64,000 nucleotides of DNA from Hymenobacter rubidus (GTDB lineage: Bacteria > Bacteroidota > Bacteroidia > Cytophagales > Hymenobacteraceae): assembly GCF_016734815.1 (NCBI RefSeq), contig NZ_JAERQF010000022.1, positions 1 through 64,000 of the forward strand, read 5' to 3'. The notes below the pieces were generated by a model. It ran no database searches. It was not told where the DNA came from and saw nothing but the letters and a program-made list of their open reading frames with translations. The translations under genes were made by a program, and so were the position numbers. Below, piece by piece: positions 43,756-53,123 of this stretch. The stretch's first letter is position 1. Each line of letters starts with the position of its first letter.

Positions 43756-44599
43756 ACGCTTTCACCGTCTGGCGCGAAGTGCCCAATCCGTCAATGCCCA
43801 GCTCCACCACGTCGCCGGGTTTCAGGTACACGGGCGGATTGAAACCCAGGCCCACGCCGGCGGGTGTGCCGGTCGAAATGATGTCGCCGGGCAGCAGCGT
43901 CATGAACTGGCTGAGGTAGGAAATCAGGAAGGGAATCTTGAAAATGAGGTTGGCCGTGGTGCCGTCCTGCATCATCTGGCCGTTCACCGACAGCCACAGG
44001 CGCAGGTTGTCCACGTCGCCGATTTCATCGGGCGTGGCCATGAACGGGCCCACCGGCGCGAAGGTGTCGCAGCCCTTGCCCTTGTCCCAGGTGCCGCTGC
44101 GCTCCAGCTGGAATTCGCGCTCCGACACGTCGTTGTGCAGGGCGTAGCCGGCAATGTATTCGTGCGCCTCCGCTTCCTCCACGTAGGAAGCCCGCTTGCC
44201 AATCACCACGGCTAACTCCACTTCCCAGTCGGTTTTCACCGAGTTTCGGGGGATGACGATGTCGTCGTTCGGCCCCACATAGGCCGTGGTCGATTTCATG
44301 AACAGCACCGGTTCCGGGGGCGGGGTGGCGCCGGTTTCGCGGGCGTGGTCGGCATAGTTCAGCCCAATGCACAGCAGCTTGGACGGCCGCGCCACGGGCG
44401 GGCCCAAGCGTTCGGTGTCGGCGATAGGGGTGAGCTGACTTTGGTTGGCTTGCAGAAAACCGGCCAGCCGCTGGATGCCGTTCGTGGCAAAAAATGCTTC
44501 GGTGTAGTCCTCGCCAAAAGCCGAGACGTCGTATTGCTGGTCGTTGAGGATGACGCCGGGCTTTTCCTGGCCGGGCTGGCCGTAGCGGATGAGTTTCAT
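43742..44599 (-). CDS. FAH-family hydrolase, 2,4-diketo-3-deoxy-L-fuconate type
   Basis: A 285-residue fumarylacetoacetate-hydrolase fold protein. The metal ligands lie in WEVELAVVIG (Glu-x-Glu) and in the later Asp of HNDVSERE. The block CIGLNYADHARETG and the C-terminal STGTPAGVGLG are typical. With the KDF dehydrogenase (44759-45523) it should split 2,4-diketo-3-deoxy-L-fuconate to pyruvate and L-lactate in the non-phosphorylative route. A ureidoglycolate-lyase annotation is less likely in this neighbourhood. Confidence 0.88.
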   Translation of the reverse strand: MKLIRYGQPGQEKPGVILNDQQYDVSAFGEDYTEAFFATNGIQRLAGFLQANQSQLTPIADTERLGPPVARPSKLLCIGLNYADHARETGATPPPEPVLFMKSTTAYVGPNDDIVIPRNSVKTDWEVELAVVIGKRASYVEEAEAHEYIAGYALHNDVSEREFQLERSGTWDKGKGCDTFAPVGPFMATPDEIGDVDNLRLWLSVNGQMMQDGTTANLIFKIPFLISYLSQFMTLLPGDIISTGTPAGVGLGFNPPVYLKPGDVVELGIDGLGTSRQTVKAYAKN

Positions 44600-44639
44600 A
44601 GGGGAGGTGAGTGGTTGGAAAGAACTAAGGTCTTAGCAG

Positions 44640-44731
44640 GTCATGCAGAGCGCAGCGAAGCATCTTTACCTCGATAGTAATTCAGTCGATTCAACGAAGC
44701 GGTAGAGATGCTTCGCTGCGCGCTGCATGAC
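44640..44731. repeat. Hairpin repeat family A, copy 6
   Basis: Arms 44640-44670 and 44701-44731 match over 31 bp with two mismatches; the loop is 30 nt. It separates FAH and KDF dehydrogenase genes. Confidence 0.8.
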
Positions 44732-44758
44732 GTTCCTGTGGCGTCCTGCTGTGTCGAT

Positions 44759-45523
44759 TTAGGTGTTGAGCTTGATAAAGCCGCCATCGAGCGGATAGTC
44801 GCAGCCGGTCACAAATCCGGCCTCGTCAGAGGCCAGGTAGAGGGCGAGGGCGGCTACTTCGTCGGGCTGGCCCATGCGGCCGATGGGCTGGCTGCGCGAG
44901 AGCTTGCCGAAAATCTCGGCTTCCTGGCCGGCGTAGTTTTTGGCGATGAAGCCGTCGACAAACGGCGTGTGCACGCGCGCCGGCGAGATGCTGTTGCAGC
45001 GAATGTTGCTGGCCAGGTAGTCGCGCGCCACCGAGAGGGTCATAGCGAAAATAGCGCCCTTGCTCATGGAGTAGGCCAGCCGGTCCGTCAGGCCGACGTG
45101 GGCGGCAATGGAGGCCATGTTCACAATGGCACCGCCCCCTTGGGCTTTCATCAGCGGCACGGCGGCAAACAGGCAGTTGTAGGCGCCTTTCACGTTCACC
45201 TGGTACACGCGCTCAAAGTCGGCTTCCGAGGTGGTTTCCACGTTGCCGACGTGCGCGATGCCCGCGTTGTTGACCAATACATCAACCCGGCCGATGGCCT
45301 GAAAAGCCGCCACCACGGCCGCCTGTTGGCTGACGTTGGCCGCGTGCGCGGTCGCCTGCCCGCCGGCCTGCTGAATCTCGGCCACTACTTCCTGGCCGGC
45401 TTCGGCGTTGAGCTCGATGATGTGCACGGCCGCGCCCTGGCGGGCAAAGAGCAGCGCAATGGCCCGGCCAATGCCGCTGCCGCCGCCCGTAATTACAGCG
45501 GTTTTTCCGGTTAAACTAAACAT
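44759..45523 (-). CDS. SDR, 2-keto-3-deoxy-L-fuconate dehydrogenase-like
   Basis: A 254-residue short-chain dehydrogenase with [18 protein letters not shown] and the intact catalytic YSMSK (Tyr-x-x-x-Lys). Together with the FAH protein it fits the oxidation of 2-keto-3-deoxy-L-fuconate to the 2,4-diketo acid. The neighbouring SDR (42124-42912) has lost the Lys, so the two are not redundant. It is the first enzyme gene after SusD. Confidence 0.87.
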   Translation of the reverse strand: MFSLTGKTAVITGGGSGIGRAIALLFARQGAAVHIIELNAEAGQEVVAEIQQAGGQATAHAANVSQQAAVVAAFQAIGRVDVLVNNAGIAHVGNVETTSEADFERVYQVNVKGAYNCLFAAVPLMKAQGGGAIVNMASIAAHVGLTDRLAYSMSKGAIFAMTLSVARDYLASNIRCNSISPARVHTPFVDGFIAKNYAGQEAEIFGKLSRSQPIGRMGQPDEVAALALYLASDEAGFVTGCDYPLDGGFIKLNT

Positions 45524-45663
45524 GTGGGAAGAGAGAGCGACAAGTATGAAGAGGGAATTGCAGAGATGTGGGCCGCGATAACCTTACCCAACCAAGGGCC
45601 CGTACATGGCAATGCGCCGCCATTCCGGAAGAATAGCGACGCATTGTTTGACAAGGGTTTGCT

Positions 45664-45684
45664 GCAAGCCTGCAAGCGGCTTGC
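45664..45684 (-). terminator. Short hairpin after susD
   Basis: gcaagcc and ggcttgc (7 bp, 7-nt loop) lie directly after the susD stop codon on the minus strand. There is no T-run, so it may only attenuate or stabilise the transcript. Confidence 0.35.
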
Positions 45685-47493
45685 TTATTGCAGCGGGTCG
45701 AACGAACCGCCGGACCAGGTGTTGTTCTGGAGGATAGAGGGGTTGTTGTCGATGGCCTGTTGCGGAATGGCAAAGAAGTCGTATTCCGGCTTCCAGTTGA
45801 GGTCGTATTTGGTGTCTACGTTCTTCACGACAATGTTCGCTGGAAACGGGAAGTAGCTGGTGTACACGTTGTCGAGCACCAGATTGTCGCGCGTAGTAGC
45901 GAAGTCGGCAGGGGCGGTTGTGCTTAGCGTGATGGTGAGGCCGTGGCGGCGCTTGGCAGTGAGTGCGTTAAACACCGTGCTCAGTTTCTTCCAGCGGCGC
46001 AGGTCCCAGAAGCGCTTGCCTTCGAACGCAAATTCAATCTGGCGCTCAAACAGGATGGCGTCGAACATCTGCGTGCGGCTCATGCCGGCTTGCAGGCCGT
46101 AGAGGTTGTCGGCGCCAGGCTCGAGGCCGGCCCGGCGCCGGATGGCCACCAGTTGGGCGTAAGCCGTGGGCAGGTCGTTGATGCCGCAGGCCGCTTCGGC
46201 CAGGTTCAGCAGCACTTCGGCGTAGCGAATCTCAATCCAGTCGGTGCCCAGATACTGCACATCGCTCACAGCGGCAGTGGGGCTGATGGCTTTGCGGCAA
46301 TAGAAGCTGGTGGAGCTGGCTTTGGTTTCAACGGAGGTAGTGCCTTTGTAGTACGTCCACAGCTTGTAGGCCGTGTTGCCATTGAGGGGCCAGGTGCAGC
46401 CGTTGTAGGCAATGGTCTTGTCAAAGCGCGGGTCGCGATTTTTGTAGTACAGCTGGTCGGTGTAGGGGTACTTGGTAGAAGCGCCGCGCATCTTCCCATC
46501 GAGCATGGGGTAAGCCTGCACCATTTCCCAGGTGGGCTGGTTCGAGCCGCCGCCTGTGCCCGTGTACGAAGGCCGGGTAGCGTTGTCGTAGGAGTTGTTT
46601 TTCTTGGTCTGGTCGCCGGTCGAGTTGTTGTAGCCGGTTATCATCACCGCTTCGGGGTTGCTGGTTTCCTGGAACCACAGCTGGTCATAGGAAGCGTGCA
46701 GGCCGAAGCCGCTGGCCGTGAGGGCGTTTTTGGCCGCTAAGCTGGCGTCGTAGGCAGCCTGCCATTTGGCCGTGTTATCGGTGCTGAATTCCGGGCTGGC
46801 GGCGAAGAGCAGCGCCCGGCCTTTGAAAGCCAGCGCGGCACCTTTGGTGATGTGGCCCCAGTCGGCAGTGGCCGCCCATTTGCCGGGCAGCACCGCGGCG
46901 GCCGAGTCCAGGTCGGCGGCAATGGCCCGGAAGCATTCGGTGGTGGTGTTGCGGGGCAGGTAGGTGAGGTTGCGGGCTTCGGTGCCCACGCCGTTCAGCG
47001 GGCTCATCACCAGCGGCACCCCGCCGTAGATGCGCACGAGGTCGAAGTAGCGCCAGGCCCGGAAGAACTGCGCCTGGCCGATGAGGCGGTTTTTGGTGCC
47101 CGAAGGCAACGAACCGGCTCGCACGTCCCGAATGAACATGTTGATGGTTCGAATCTTGCCGTAGTTGTTGGTGGCGCTTAGCACCGTGCCGAACTCCACT
47201 ACGTCGGAGAGCTGCACGATGCCTTGCATGTAGGCATTGTCGGAAAACGACTCATCGGAGAGGCCGTTGGGGTTGAGGCTGGTCAGCGTCGACCCGCCCA
47301 AGTTGCCCTGCCCGGCCCAGCCCGGCAGGTTCTGGTCGTAGATGTAGTTGAGGTTGAGGTTGGCCAGCGTGGAGTCTTTGAAAATCAGCGTTCCTTCGGT
47401 GGCGCTCAAATTCATTTTATCAAGCGCTTTTTCGCAGCTGCTGAGCGCAAGGGCCGAGACAAGGGCGGCGCCAAAAAGATATAGGGATTTCAT
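45685..47493 (-). CDS. SusD/RagB-type surface glycan-binding lipoprotein
   Basis: A 602-residue lipoprotein (lipobox ALSSC) of the SusD family. The N-terminal helical TPR-like part has AQFFRAWRYFDLVRIYGGVPLV, the common SusD signature, and the C-terminal part ends with FPFPANIV and the usual NPSILQNNTW. It should bind oligosaccharide at the surface as the lid of the SusC transporter, whose gene lies 14 nt upstream on the same strand. Ligand is not readable from the sequence; the neighbouring lyases suggest pectic fragments. Confidence 0.93.
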   Translation of the reverse strand: MKSLYLFGAALVSALALSSCEKALDKMNLSATEGTLIFKDSTLANLNLNYIYDQNLPGWAGQGNLGGSTLTSLNPNGLSDESFSDNAYMQGIVQLSDVVEFGTVLSATNNYGKIRTINMFIRDVRAGSLPSGTKNRLIGQAQFFRAWRYFDLVRIYGGVPLVMSPLNGVGTEARNLTYLPRNTTTECFRAIAADLDSAAAVLPGKWAATADWGHITKGAALAFKGRALLFAASPEFSTDNTAKWQAAYDASLAAKNALTASGFGLHASYDQLWFQETSNPEAVMITGYNNSTGDQTKKNNSYDNATRPSYTGTGGGSNQPTWEMVQAYPMLDGKMRGASTKYPYTDQLYYKNRDPRFDKTIAYNGCTWPLNGNTAYKLWTYYKGTTSVETKASSTSFYCRKAISPTAAVSDVQYLGTDWIEIRYAEVLLNLAEAACGINDLPTAYAQLVAIRRRAGLEPGADNLYGLQAGMSRTQMFDAILFERQIEFAFEGKRFWDLRRWKKLSTVFNALTAKRRHGLTITLSTTAPADFATTRDNLVLDNVYTSYFPFPANIVVKNVDTKYDLNWKPEYDFFAIPQQAIDNNPSILQNNTWSGGSFDPLQ

Positions 47494-47507
47494 ATTGCGA
47501 AGAGGAA

Positions 47508-50500
47508 TTACAAGCCGATGTTCAAGCCAAACGACAGCGAGCGGATGGTGGGGTACGCGTCGTAAGCGCCCGAATACGTCTTATAGCTGTAGGGATTGTA
47601 GAAGTTGAAAACGTTGGTGCCCGTGAAGAACATGCGCACACTGCTGATGCCCGCGCGGCTGGTCCACTTGGTGGGCAGGGCATACGAGACGTTGGCATTG
47701 CGCATGCCGGCCTGCACCGAGCTCCGGAACCAGAACTCCGAGTTCAGGTCGTAGGTAGCCGAGTAGTAGGGAGCGGGGTAGGTCGCGTTGGGGTTGTCGG
47801 GGGTCCAATGGTCGGCCCAGAACTCGGGGCGGTTGGCCGTGGCCGTGCCCACCTTGCGAGCCGTCGACTCAACCATGGCCTGGCCACCCCAGGAGATGCC
47901 CATCGTGGCCGAGATGCTGAACGACTTGTACGTGATGCTGGGGTTGAAGCCGATGCTGTAGTGGTTGTTGGCTTTGGGCGTCAGGTAAATCTGGTCGTCG
48001 GCCGTGATTTTGCCGTCGGGAGCCGTGTAGTTGCCGTTCGCATCCTTGGGGCCGCGCACGTCCTGGTAATACAGCATGCCGGGCATCGGCTTCTGGCCCA
48101 TGATGGTGTAGGTGGTGGAGTAGCCGGGGTTGGCCTGAAAGAAGGCATCGATGTCGGCCTGCGTGCGGAACATGCCCAGGTTGTGGTAGCCCAGTACGCC
48201 CTGGTCGGTCGACTGGCCGGTGGGGTCGAGGTAAGTACCGATGGTGCCTTTGGCCACGTCGACGAGTACTTGCTTGTTGTCGTTCCAGGCGAAGAAGGTG
48301 CTGACGTTGTACGACAGGTCGTTGGTGATTTTGTCGTTGTAGCCGAGGGATACTTCTGTGCCGAAGCCATCGACCGAAGAGTAGTTTTCCGAAGGCAGCG
48401 CGGCGCCAATCAGCAGCGGAGCCGTGCCCGACAGGGCCGTCAGCATGTTGTAGCGGTGGTCATAGAAGGCGTCGGCGCTGAAGGACAGGTGGTTGTTCAG
48501 GAAGTGGGCATCAATACCGCCGTTGTATTTCGTGATGTTGTCCCAACGGGCGGCGCGGTTGGCCAGGGCGTTGTTGGCGGTGAACACCAGCGGCCGGTCG
48601 GAGTTGCCACCGAACACCGCACCCTTGCCCGTTTGCAGGGCGTAGTTGGTTTGCCAGTTGTAGGGCTTGGTGGCGTCGGTGCCCAAAAAGCCAACCGAAC
48701 CGCGTATTTTCAGGAAGTTCACAAAGCCTACGTTGTTTTTGAAGAACGGCTCTTCCGAAACCACCCAGCCAGTCGAAACCGCCGGGAACACGCCCCAGCG
48801 GTATTCGGGGGCAAAGTTGGTGGAGCCGTCGCGGCGGATGGTGAACTCCAACAGGTACTTGCTGGCGTAATCGTAGTTGAAGCGGCCAACGTAAGAAAGC
48901 AAGCCCGACTCGGTTTCGGTTTCGGTGGTGGTCTGCGTGCCCGTGGCGTTGCTCATGCTTTGCAGGCCGCCGATAATCACGCCTTCCGTCATGCCGGTCA
49001 CCAAGTCGGTGTGGGTTTCCGATTGCTCGAAGAACGCCAGCGCCGACACGTGGTGCAGGCCAAACTGGCCGTCGTAGCTCAGGTAGCCGTTCAGCTGGTA
49101 GCTGTCGAAGTAGGAGGGGTTAATCCGTACCCGGTCACCGTTGTTCAGCAGCACGGTTTTGGTCACGTCGCCGCCGTAGATGTGCTTGTGGTCGCCGAGC
49201 ATCGAGAACTGGTACACGTTGTACTTCGTGCCGTACTGCTTGCCGAAGGTGCCATCCATCGTTTTGTTGTACAGCACCCGCGCCTTCAGGCCCTTGAGGA
49301 ACGGCAGCTCATAATCGATATTGGCCGTGATGTTGAGGGTCGTGTTGCGGTTCGAGGTGTAGTTGTCCGAGTTCTGAACCTGGAAGAAGTGGAATGCGTC
49401 GATGGTGTTGGTATTGCTCGATGTGGAGAGCAGCACAGGCAGCCCATTCACGTAAATCGGCGTGAACTGCGGCGTGTAGAGCAAGCTCTTCATGTCGTTT
49501 TCCGGGTTCTCGCCGCCCTGCTTGAGGAAATACATGCGCGACTGGCCCAGGCCGCCGCTCACCGAGAGGCCCGCCTTCAGGCCACGAGCCACCTTCACAT
49601 CGGCGCTGGCGCGGTACGTCCAGCGGTTGGCGTTGATGTTGTCGAAGTTGGCGTTCTGGTAGTTGTAGGTAGCCCCGGCGAAATAGGTCACCCGGTCGGT
49701 GCCGCCGCTCATGTTCAGGGCATGGCGCGTTACCACCGATGGTTTCCAGGCCGTGCGCAGCCAGTCGGTGTTGTTATTGGCAAAATACGCCAGTTCGTCG
49801 GGCGAATAAATCGAGGCATCGGTCAGGGCCTTGCCGCCCACCGTGTTGTAATCGTTCAGGTACTGCGCCTGCTGCACACCGGTCATCATCTTGGGCAGCA
49901 TGGCCGCATCGGCCACCCCCACCGAGCCGCTGTAGCTCAGCTTGGGCGCCCCCACCTGGCCGCGCTTGGTGGTAACCAGAATAACGCCCTGGCCTCCGCG
50001 TGCCCCATAAATGGCGGCCGACGCATCTTTCAATATCGTGATGGACGCTACTTCGGATTGGTCGAGGATGTTGAAGTCGTCCTGCGTGCGCACCACGTTG
50101 TCGATAACGTAGAGCGGCTGGGTGGTGCCCCCGTCTTTCGACACGACGATGGGGTTACGTATCGTAATCAGGGCGGGGTCGCCGGGGCGGCTGGTGCCGC
50201 CGGCCACGCCCACGCCCGGCAGCTGGCCAGCCAGCGTAGCCGAGAGGCTACCGGCCGGCAAGTCCTCAATCTTTTTCATGTCGACCGTAGCCACGGCGCC
50301 GGTCAGGGTAGAACGGGTCTGGGTGCCGTAGCCTACCACCACTACTTCCTCCAGGGCCGCATTGTCGTCCTCGAGGCTCACCTCCAGCGTGGTCCGGCCA
50401 TTCACCGCAATTTCCTGGCTCTTGTAGCCGATGAAGCTGAAAATCAGCGTCTCATTGCCGGTGGGCAGGTTGAAATGAAACGTGCCGTCAACACCGGAGC

Positions 50501-50744
50501 TGGTGCCGGTTTTCGTGCCTTTGATGAGCACGGTCACGCCCGGCAGGGGGTTGCCTTTGGCGTCTTTCACCAAGCCGGTGAAGCCCACTTTCACACTTTG
50601 GGGCGAGTTGCGCTTGGGTGGGCTGGCCACGGCTGCCTGGGCCGGGACGGTTCCCAGCAGCGTGCCGCCCGCGAGTAGCGCGCAGGCTATTCGCGTCGGA
50701 ACCCCAGCGGGGAAAGACAATCGATTGTGTAGGGAGTGGGCCAT
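47508..50744 (-). CDS. SusC/RagA-type TonB-linked outer-membrane transporter
   Basis: A 1078-residue TonB-dependent transporter. It has a signal peptide (GTVPAQAAVA), a carboxypeptidase-regulatory-like N-terminal domain (FTGLVKDAKGNPLPGVTVLIKGT), the TonB-box/SusC linker VVVGYGTQ, the plug (LAGQLPGVGVAGG) and the 22-strand barrel ending SLSFGLNIGL. It imports oligosaccharides captured by SusD with energy from TonB. The pair is preceded by DUF3826. No hybrid two-component or anti-sigma regulator is next to it, so control of the locus is unseen. Confidence 0.94.
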   Translation of the reverse strand: MAHSLHNRLSFPAGVPTRIACALLAGGTLLGTVPAQAAVASPPKRNSPQSVKVGFTGLVKDAKGNPLPGVTVLIKGTKTGTSSGVDGTFHFNLPTGNETLIFSFIGYKSQEIAVNGRTTLEVSLEDDNAALEEVVVVGYGTQTRSTLTGAVATVDMKKIEDLPAGSLSATLAGQLPGVGVAGGTSRPGDPALITIRNPIVVSKDGGTTQPLYVIDNVVRTQDDFNILDQSEVASITILKDASAAIYGARGGQGVILVTTKRGQVGAPKLSYSGSVGVADAAMLPKMMTGVQQAQYLNDYNTVGGKALTDASIYSPDELAYFANNNTDWLRTAWKPSVVTRHALNMSGGTDRVTYFAGATYNYQNANFDNINANRWTYRASADVKVARGLKAGLSVSGGLGQSRMYFLKQGGENPENDMKSLLYTPQFTPIYVNGLPVLLSTSSNTNTIDAFHFFQVQNSDNYTSNRNTTLNITANIDYELPFLKGLKARVLYNKTMDGTFGKQYGTKYNVYQFSMLGDHKHIYGGDVTKTVLLNNGDRVRINPSYFDSYQLNGYLSYDGQFGLHHVSALAFFEQSETHTDLVTGMTEGVIIGGLQSMSNATGTQTTTETETESGLLSYVGRFNYDYASKYLLEFTIRRDGSTNFAPEYRWGVFPAVSTGWVVSEEPFFKNNVGFVNFLKIRGSVGFLGTDATKPYNWQTNYALQTGKGAVFGGNSDRPLVFTANNALANRAARWDNITKYNGGIDAHFLNNHLSFSADAFYDHRYNMLTALSGTAPLLIGAALPSENYSSVDGFGTEVSLGYNDKITNDLSYNVSTFFAWNDNKQVLVDVAKGTIGTYLDPTGQSTDQGVLGYHNLGMFRTQADIDAFFQANPGYSTTYTIMGQKPMPGMLYYQDVRGPKDANGNYTAPDGKITADDQIYLTPKANNHYSIGFNPSITYKSFSISATMGISWGGQAMVESTARKVGTATANRPEFWADHWTPDNPNATYPAPYYSATYDLNSEFWFRSSVQAGMRNANVSYALPTKWTSRAGISSVRMFFTGTNVFNFYNPYSYKTYSGAYDAYPTIRSLSFGLNIGL

Positions 50745-50784
50745 ATCAGTTTGGTGGGTTAAACTGGGAAATAGGTGAGGAGAA

Positions 50785-51474
50785 TTAATGTGAAGTATCG
50801 GCGGCTTTGCGGGCCGCGACGCGGGCCTGCCAGTCTTTGCCGGCCTGGTTCATGTCGATGCCAGCCGCCGAGAGGTAATTGTTGATGCGGCCCTTGTACT
50901 TGCCGAACCACGCGTGTTTCTGTTCGGAAGTACCGCCGTCCATGGCGTGCTCGCGGGCCTCGGTGAGCCAGGCCATCATCTGGGTGCGCTGCGCCTCCGT
51001 GAGGTTGGGCAGCATGTCGTTGTAGGCCGTCATCGTAATGGGCAGCACCCCGTAGGTCATGCCGTCCTTCACCTGGTCAATCTGGGCCGGGGTGAGCCGG
51101 CGGCTCAGCTTCTTGAGGTACTGCGGGTGCAGCTTGTCGAGGGCGGCGGTGGTTTCGGTTTCTACCTTGGCCAGCTCGGCTTTGGTCTGCTCGGTCTGGG
51201 GCTGGGCTTTGAGGGCGGCCTTGCGGGTTTTCTGCTGCTCGTAGATGTCGTTGAGGGCGCGGTACTGGTCGGCAATCAGGTCGCGCACCTGCACAGAGTC
51301 TTTGGCCTTCAGCCCGTCAATTTTGTCCACGATTTTGGCCGCCCGCTCCGTGATGGTGCGGGTGTAAGCGGCTTCTTTGGTTTCGGTAGGCGCCGGTCCC
51401 TGGGCCGCTGCCTGAAACAGGGAAGTTGCGGAAAGAAAACCAGCCAAAAACAGGCCTCGCAGTGCATTATTCAT
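50785..51474 (-). CDS. DUF3826 exported protein
   Basis: A 229-residue secreted protein with a signal peptide (SATSLFQAAAQ) and a long helical body containing Lys/Glu-rich coiled coils, ending AWFGKYKGRINNYLSAAGIDM, the typical DUF3826 C-terminal signature. DUF3826 occurs in polysaccharide loci, mostly pectin-related, but no activity is known. It stands 40 nt upstream of susC and is probably the first gene of the susCD transcript. Confidence 0.85.
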   Translation of the reverse strand: MNNALRGLFLAGFLSATSLFQAAAQGPAPTETKEAAYTRTITERAAKIVDKIDGLKAKDSVQVRDLIADQYRALNDIYEQQKTRKAALKAQPQTEQTKAELAKVETETTAALDKLHPQYLKKLSRRLTPAQIDQVKDGMTYGVLPITMTAYNDMLPNLTEAQRTQMMAWLTEAREHAMDGGTSEQKHAWFGKYKGRINNYLSAAGIDMNQAGKDWQARVAARKAADTSH

Positions 51475-51759
51475 GATTTGTGAATAGCTTCAGAAGAGCA
51501 GCAAGTTATCCACGTTTCGGAGGGGGAATATGTCAGTTTCAACTAACTTATTGTACGATATTATCATGAGCATGAAGCTTGCATTAACTTTTAAGATATT
51601 CACAGCTAAAAACGCCTCCCTGCTAACGTGAAAGCCCTTTTGACTTCCTAGCTAAGATACCAAATTAGGCTGGAATAAGTGCGAAATACGGTGAAAACTC
51701 TCACGCAATCGTTCCCGGAACGGCAACCCTGCGCCAGCGAAATGCGTAATCGGCCCCAA
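51475..51759. other. AT-rich intergenic region, likely promoter of the DUF3826-susCD operon
   Basis: This 285-bp gap is clearly AT-rich against the flanking genes. The minus strand has CTAATTTG at 51671-51678, one base short of a TAnnTTTG box, and no better match. I found no ORF or hairpin repeat in it. Confidence 0.4.
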
Positions 51760-53082
51760 TTATTCCGGCACAACCACTGCATTGTATAAGGTCTGGGACT
51801 CGGTAGAAGCCACAGCCACCGGCCGCCGGCGCCAGTAGTTGGCCAGAATAGAGCCCGAGATATTCATCCACGGGCTGAACACCGCTGCTGGCAAACCCAC
51901 GGTGCCCAGCTTGCCCATGCTGCCGGCCAGGCCCGAGGCCATGCCACCGTTTTGCAGGCCCACTTCAAAAGCCACCGTGCGGGCCGAATTCACATCCAGC
52001 CCAAAGAGCCGGCTCAGCCAGTAGCCGAAGAAATACCCCGCCGCATTGTGCAGCACCGAAACTAGAAACAGCAAAAAGCCCACGCGCAGCAGATTGTCGT
52101 GCCCCGCCGCCGTGGTGACGGCCGTGAAGTAGATGATGCCGAACATGGAGAAGTAGGGCATGAGCCCATCGAGCCGGCCCAGGCGCCCGGCCAGCCCGTG
52201 GTAGAGCACGCCCACCACCACCGCCCCGGCCAGGAAGCTGAAAATCTCGAACGCCTGCAGTACTTCCGGGCTGGAAATGGTGCGTTCGAAAGCGGCCCAC
52301 AGGCCCAGCGGCAGCGCCACCAGCCACAGCGCCGCCGCGCCGGCCAGCCCAAACACCACGCGCCGGCCCGGCCTCGGAGCCGTTTTGAGGTAATCGTGCA
52401 GCAACGCGGCCAGAATGGGCACGATGACGATTTTGATAATCTCCATCATCATGTTCACAAACTTTACCTCGATGAGCGTGCCCGCCAGCAGCTTCAGCAG
52501 CAGCGGTGTGAGGAACGGGGCCACCAGCGTAGCCATGGCCGTGACAACGACCGAAAGCACCATGTTGGCCCGGGCCAGGTACACCATCACGTTCGAAGCG
52601 AGCCCGCTGGAGCAGGAACCGATGAGAATAATGCCCGCGGCAATTTCGGGCTCGAAGTGAAAGATGCGCGTGAGGGTGAAGCCCATGAGTGGCATCACCG
52701 AAAAGTGGCAAAACAGGCCAATGAGCACGCCTTTGCCCGTGGTGGCCAGCCCCGTGAAGTCACGGATGCTCATTTGGATGCCCATTCCAAACATCACCAG
52801 CTGCACCACCACCAGAATCAGCCACTTGTTGCGCAAGTCGACAGTGCCCCAGTGCGTAAAAGCGTTCGGATACATCATGGCTGCCACCACGGCCACGATA
52901 ATCCAGGCGGTGTATTGGTAACTGCGCAACAGCGGCAAGGCTTTGAGGCCAAGCGCCAGGCTCACGGCTGCAATGACGGCTGCCGGTTGCCACAGCCCGG
53001 CATTATGCAACACTACGCCTGCGAGCAACGCCATGCCTGCAAGGCCGGCAATAACCAGGCAGAACTGAAAAAAACGATTCAT
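51760..53082 (-). CDS. Bile acid:sodium symporter-family transporter
   Basis: A 440-residue protein with about 11 hydrophobic segments, of the BASS (SBF-like) family; the segments FGMGIQMSIRDF, IGSCSSGLASNVMVYLARAN and FEVGLQNGGMASGLA are the family's sodium- and substrate-site regions. Two extra N-terminal helices make it longer than usual. BASS proteins carry organic anions. Next to a DUF1537 kinase and a RuBisCO-like protein it may import an acidic sugar (inference). Confidence 0.85.
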   Translation of the reverse strand: MNRFFQFCLVIAGLAGMALLAGVVLHNAGLWQPAAVIAAVSLALGLKALPLLRSYQYTAWIIVAVVAAMMYPNAFTHWGTVDLRNKWLILVVVQLVMFGMGIQMSIRDFTGLATTGKGVLIGLFCHFSVMPLMGFTLTRIFHFEPEIAAGIILIGSCSSGLASNVMVYLARANMVLSVVVTAMATLVAPFLTPLLLKLLAGTLIEVKFVNMMMEIIKIVIVPILAALLHDYLKTAPRPGRRVVFGLAGAAALWLVALPLGLWAAFERTISSPEVLQAFEIFSFLAGAVVVGVLYHGLAGRLGRLDGLMPYFSMFGIIYFTAVTTAAGHDNLLRVGFLLFLVSVLHNAAGYFFGYWLSRLFGLDVNSARTVAFEVGLQNGGMASGLAGSMGKLGTVGLPAAVFSPWMNISGSILANYWRRRPVAVASTESQTLYNAVVVPE

Positions 53083-53123
53083 TGCAGAACAGGAGTGAAG
53101 TGGATAGGATGCTACAACCTTGG

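Noticed and set aside
47808..50678. 956-codon open frame antisense to susC
   Set aside because: It is the complement of a strongly supported SusC protein; high GC and codon bias create long antisense frames, and its sequence resembles no protein.
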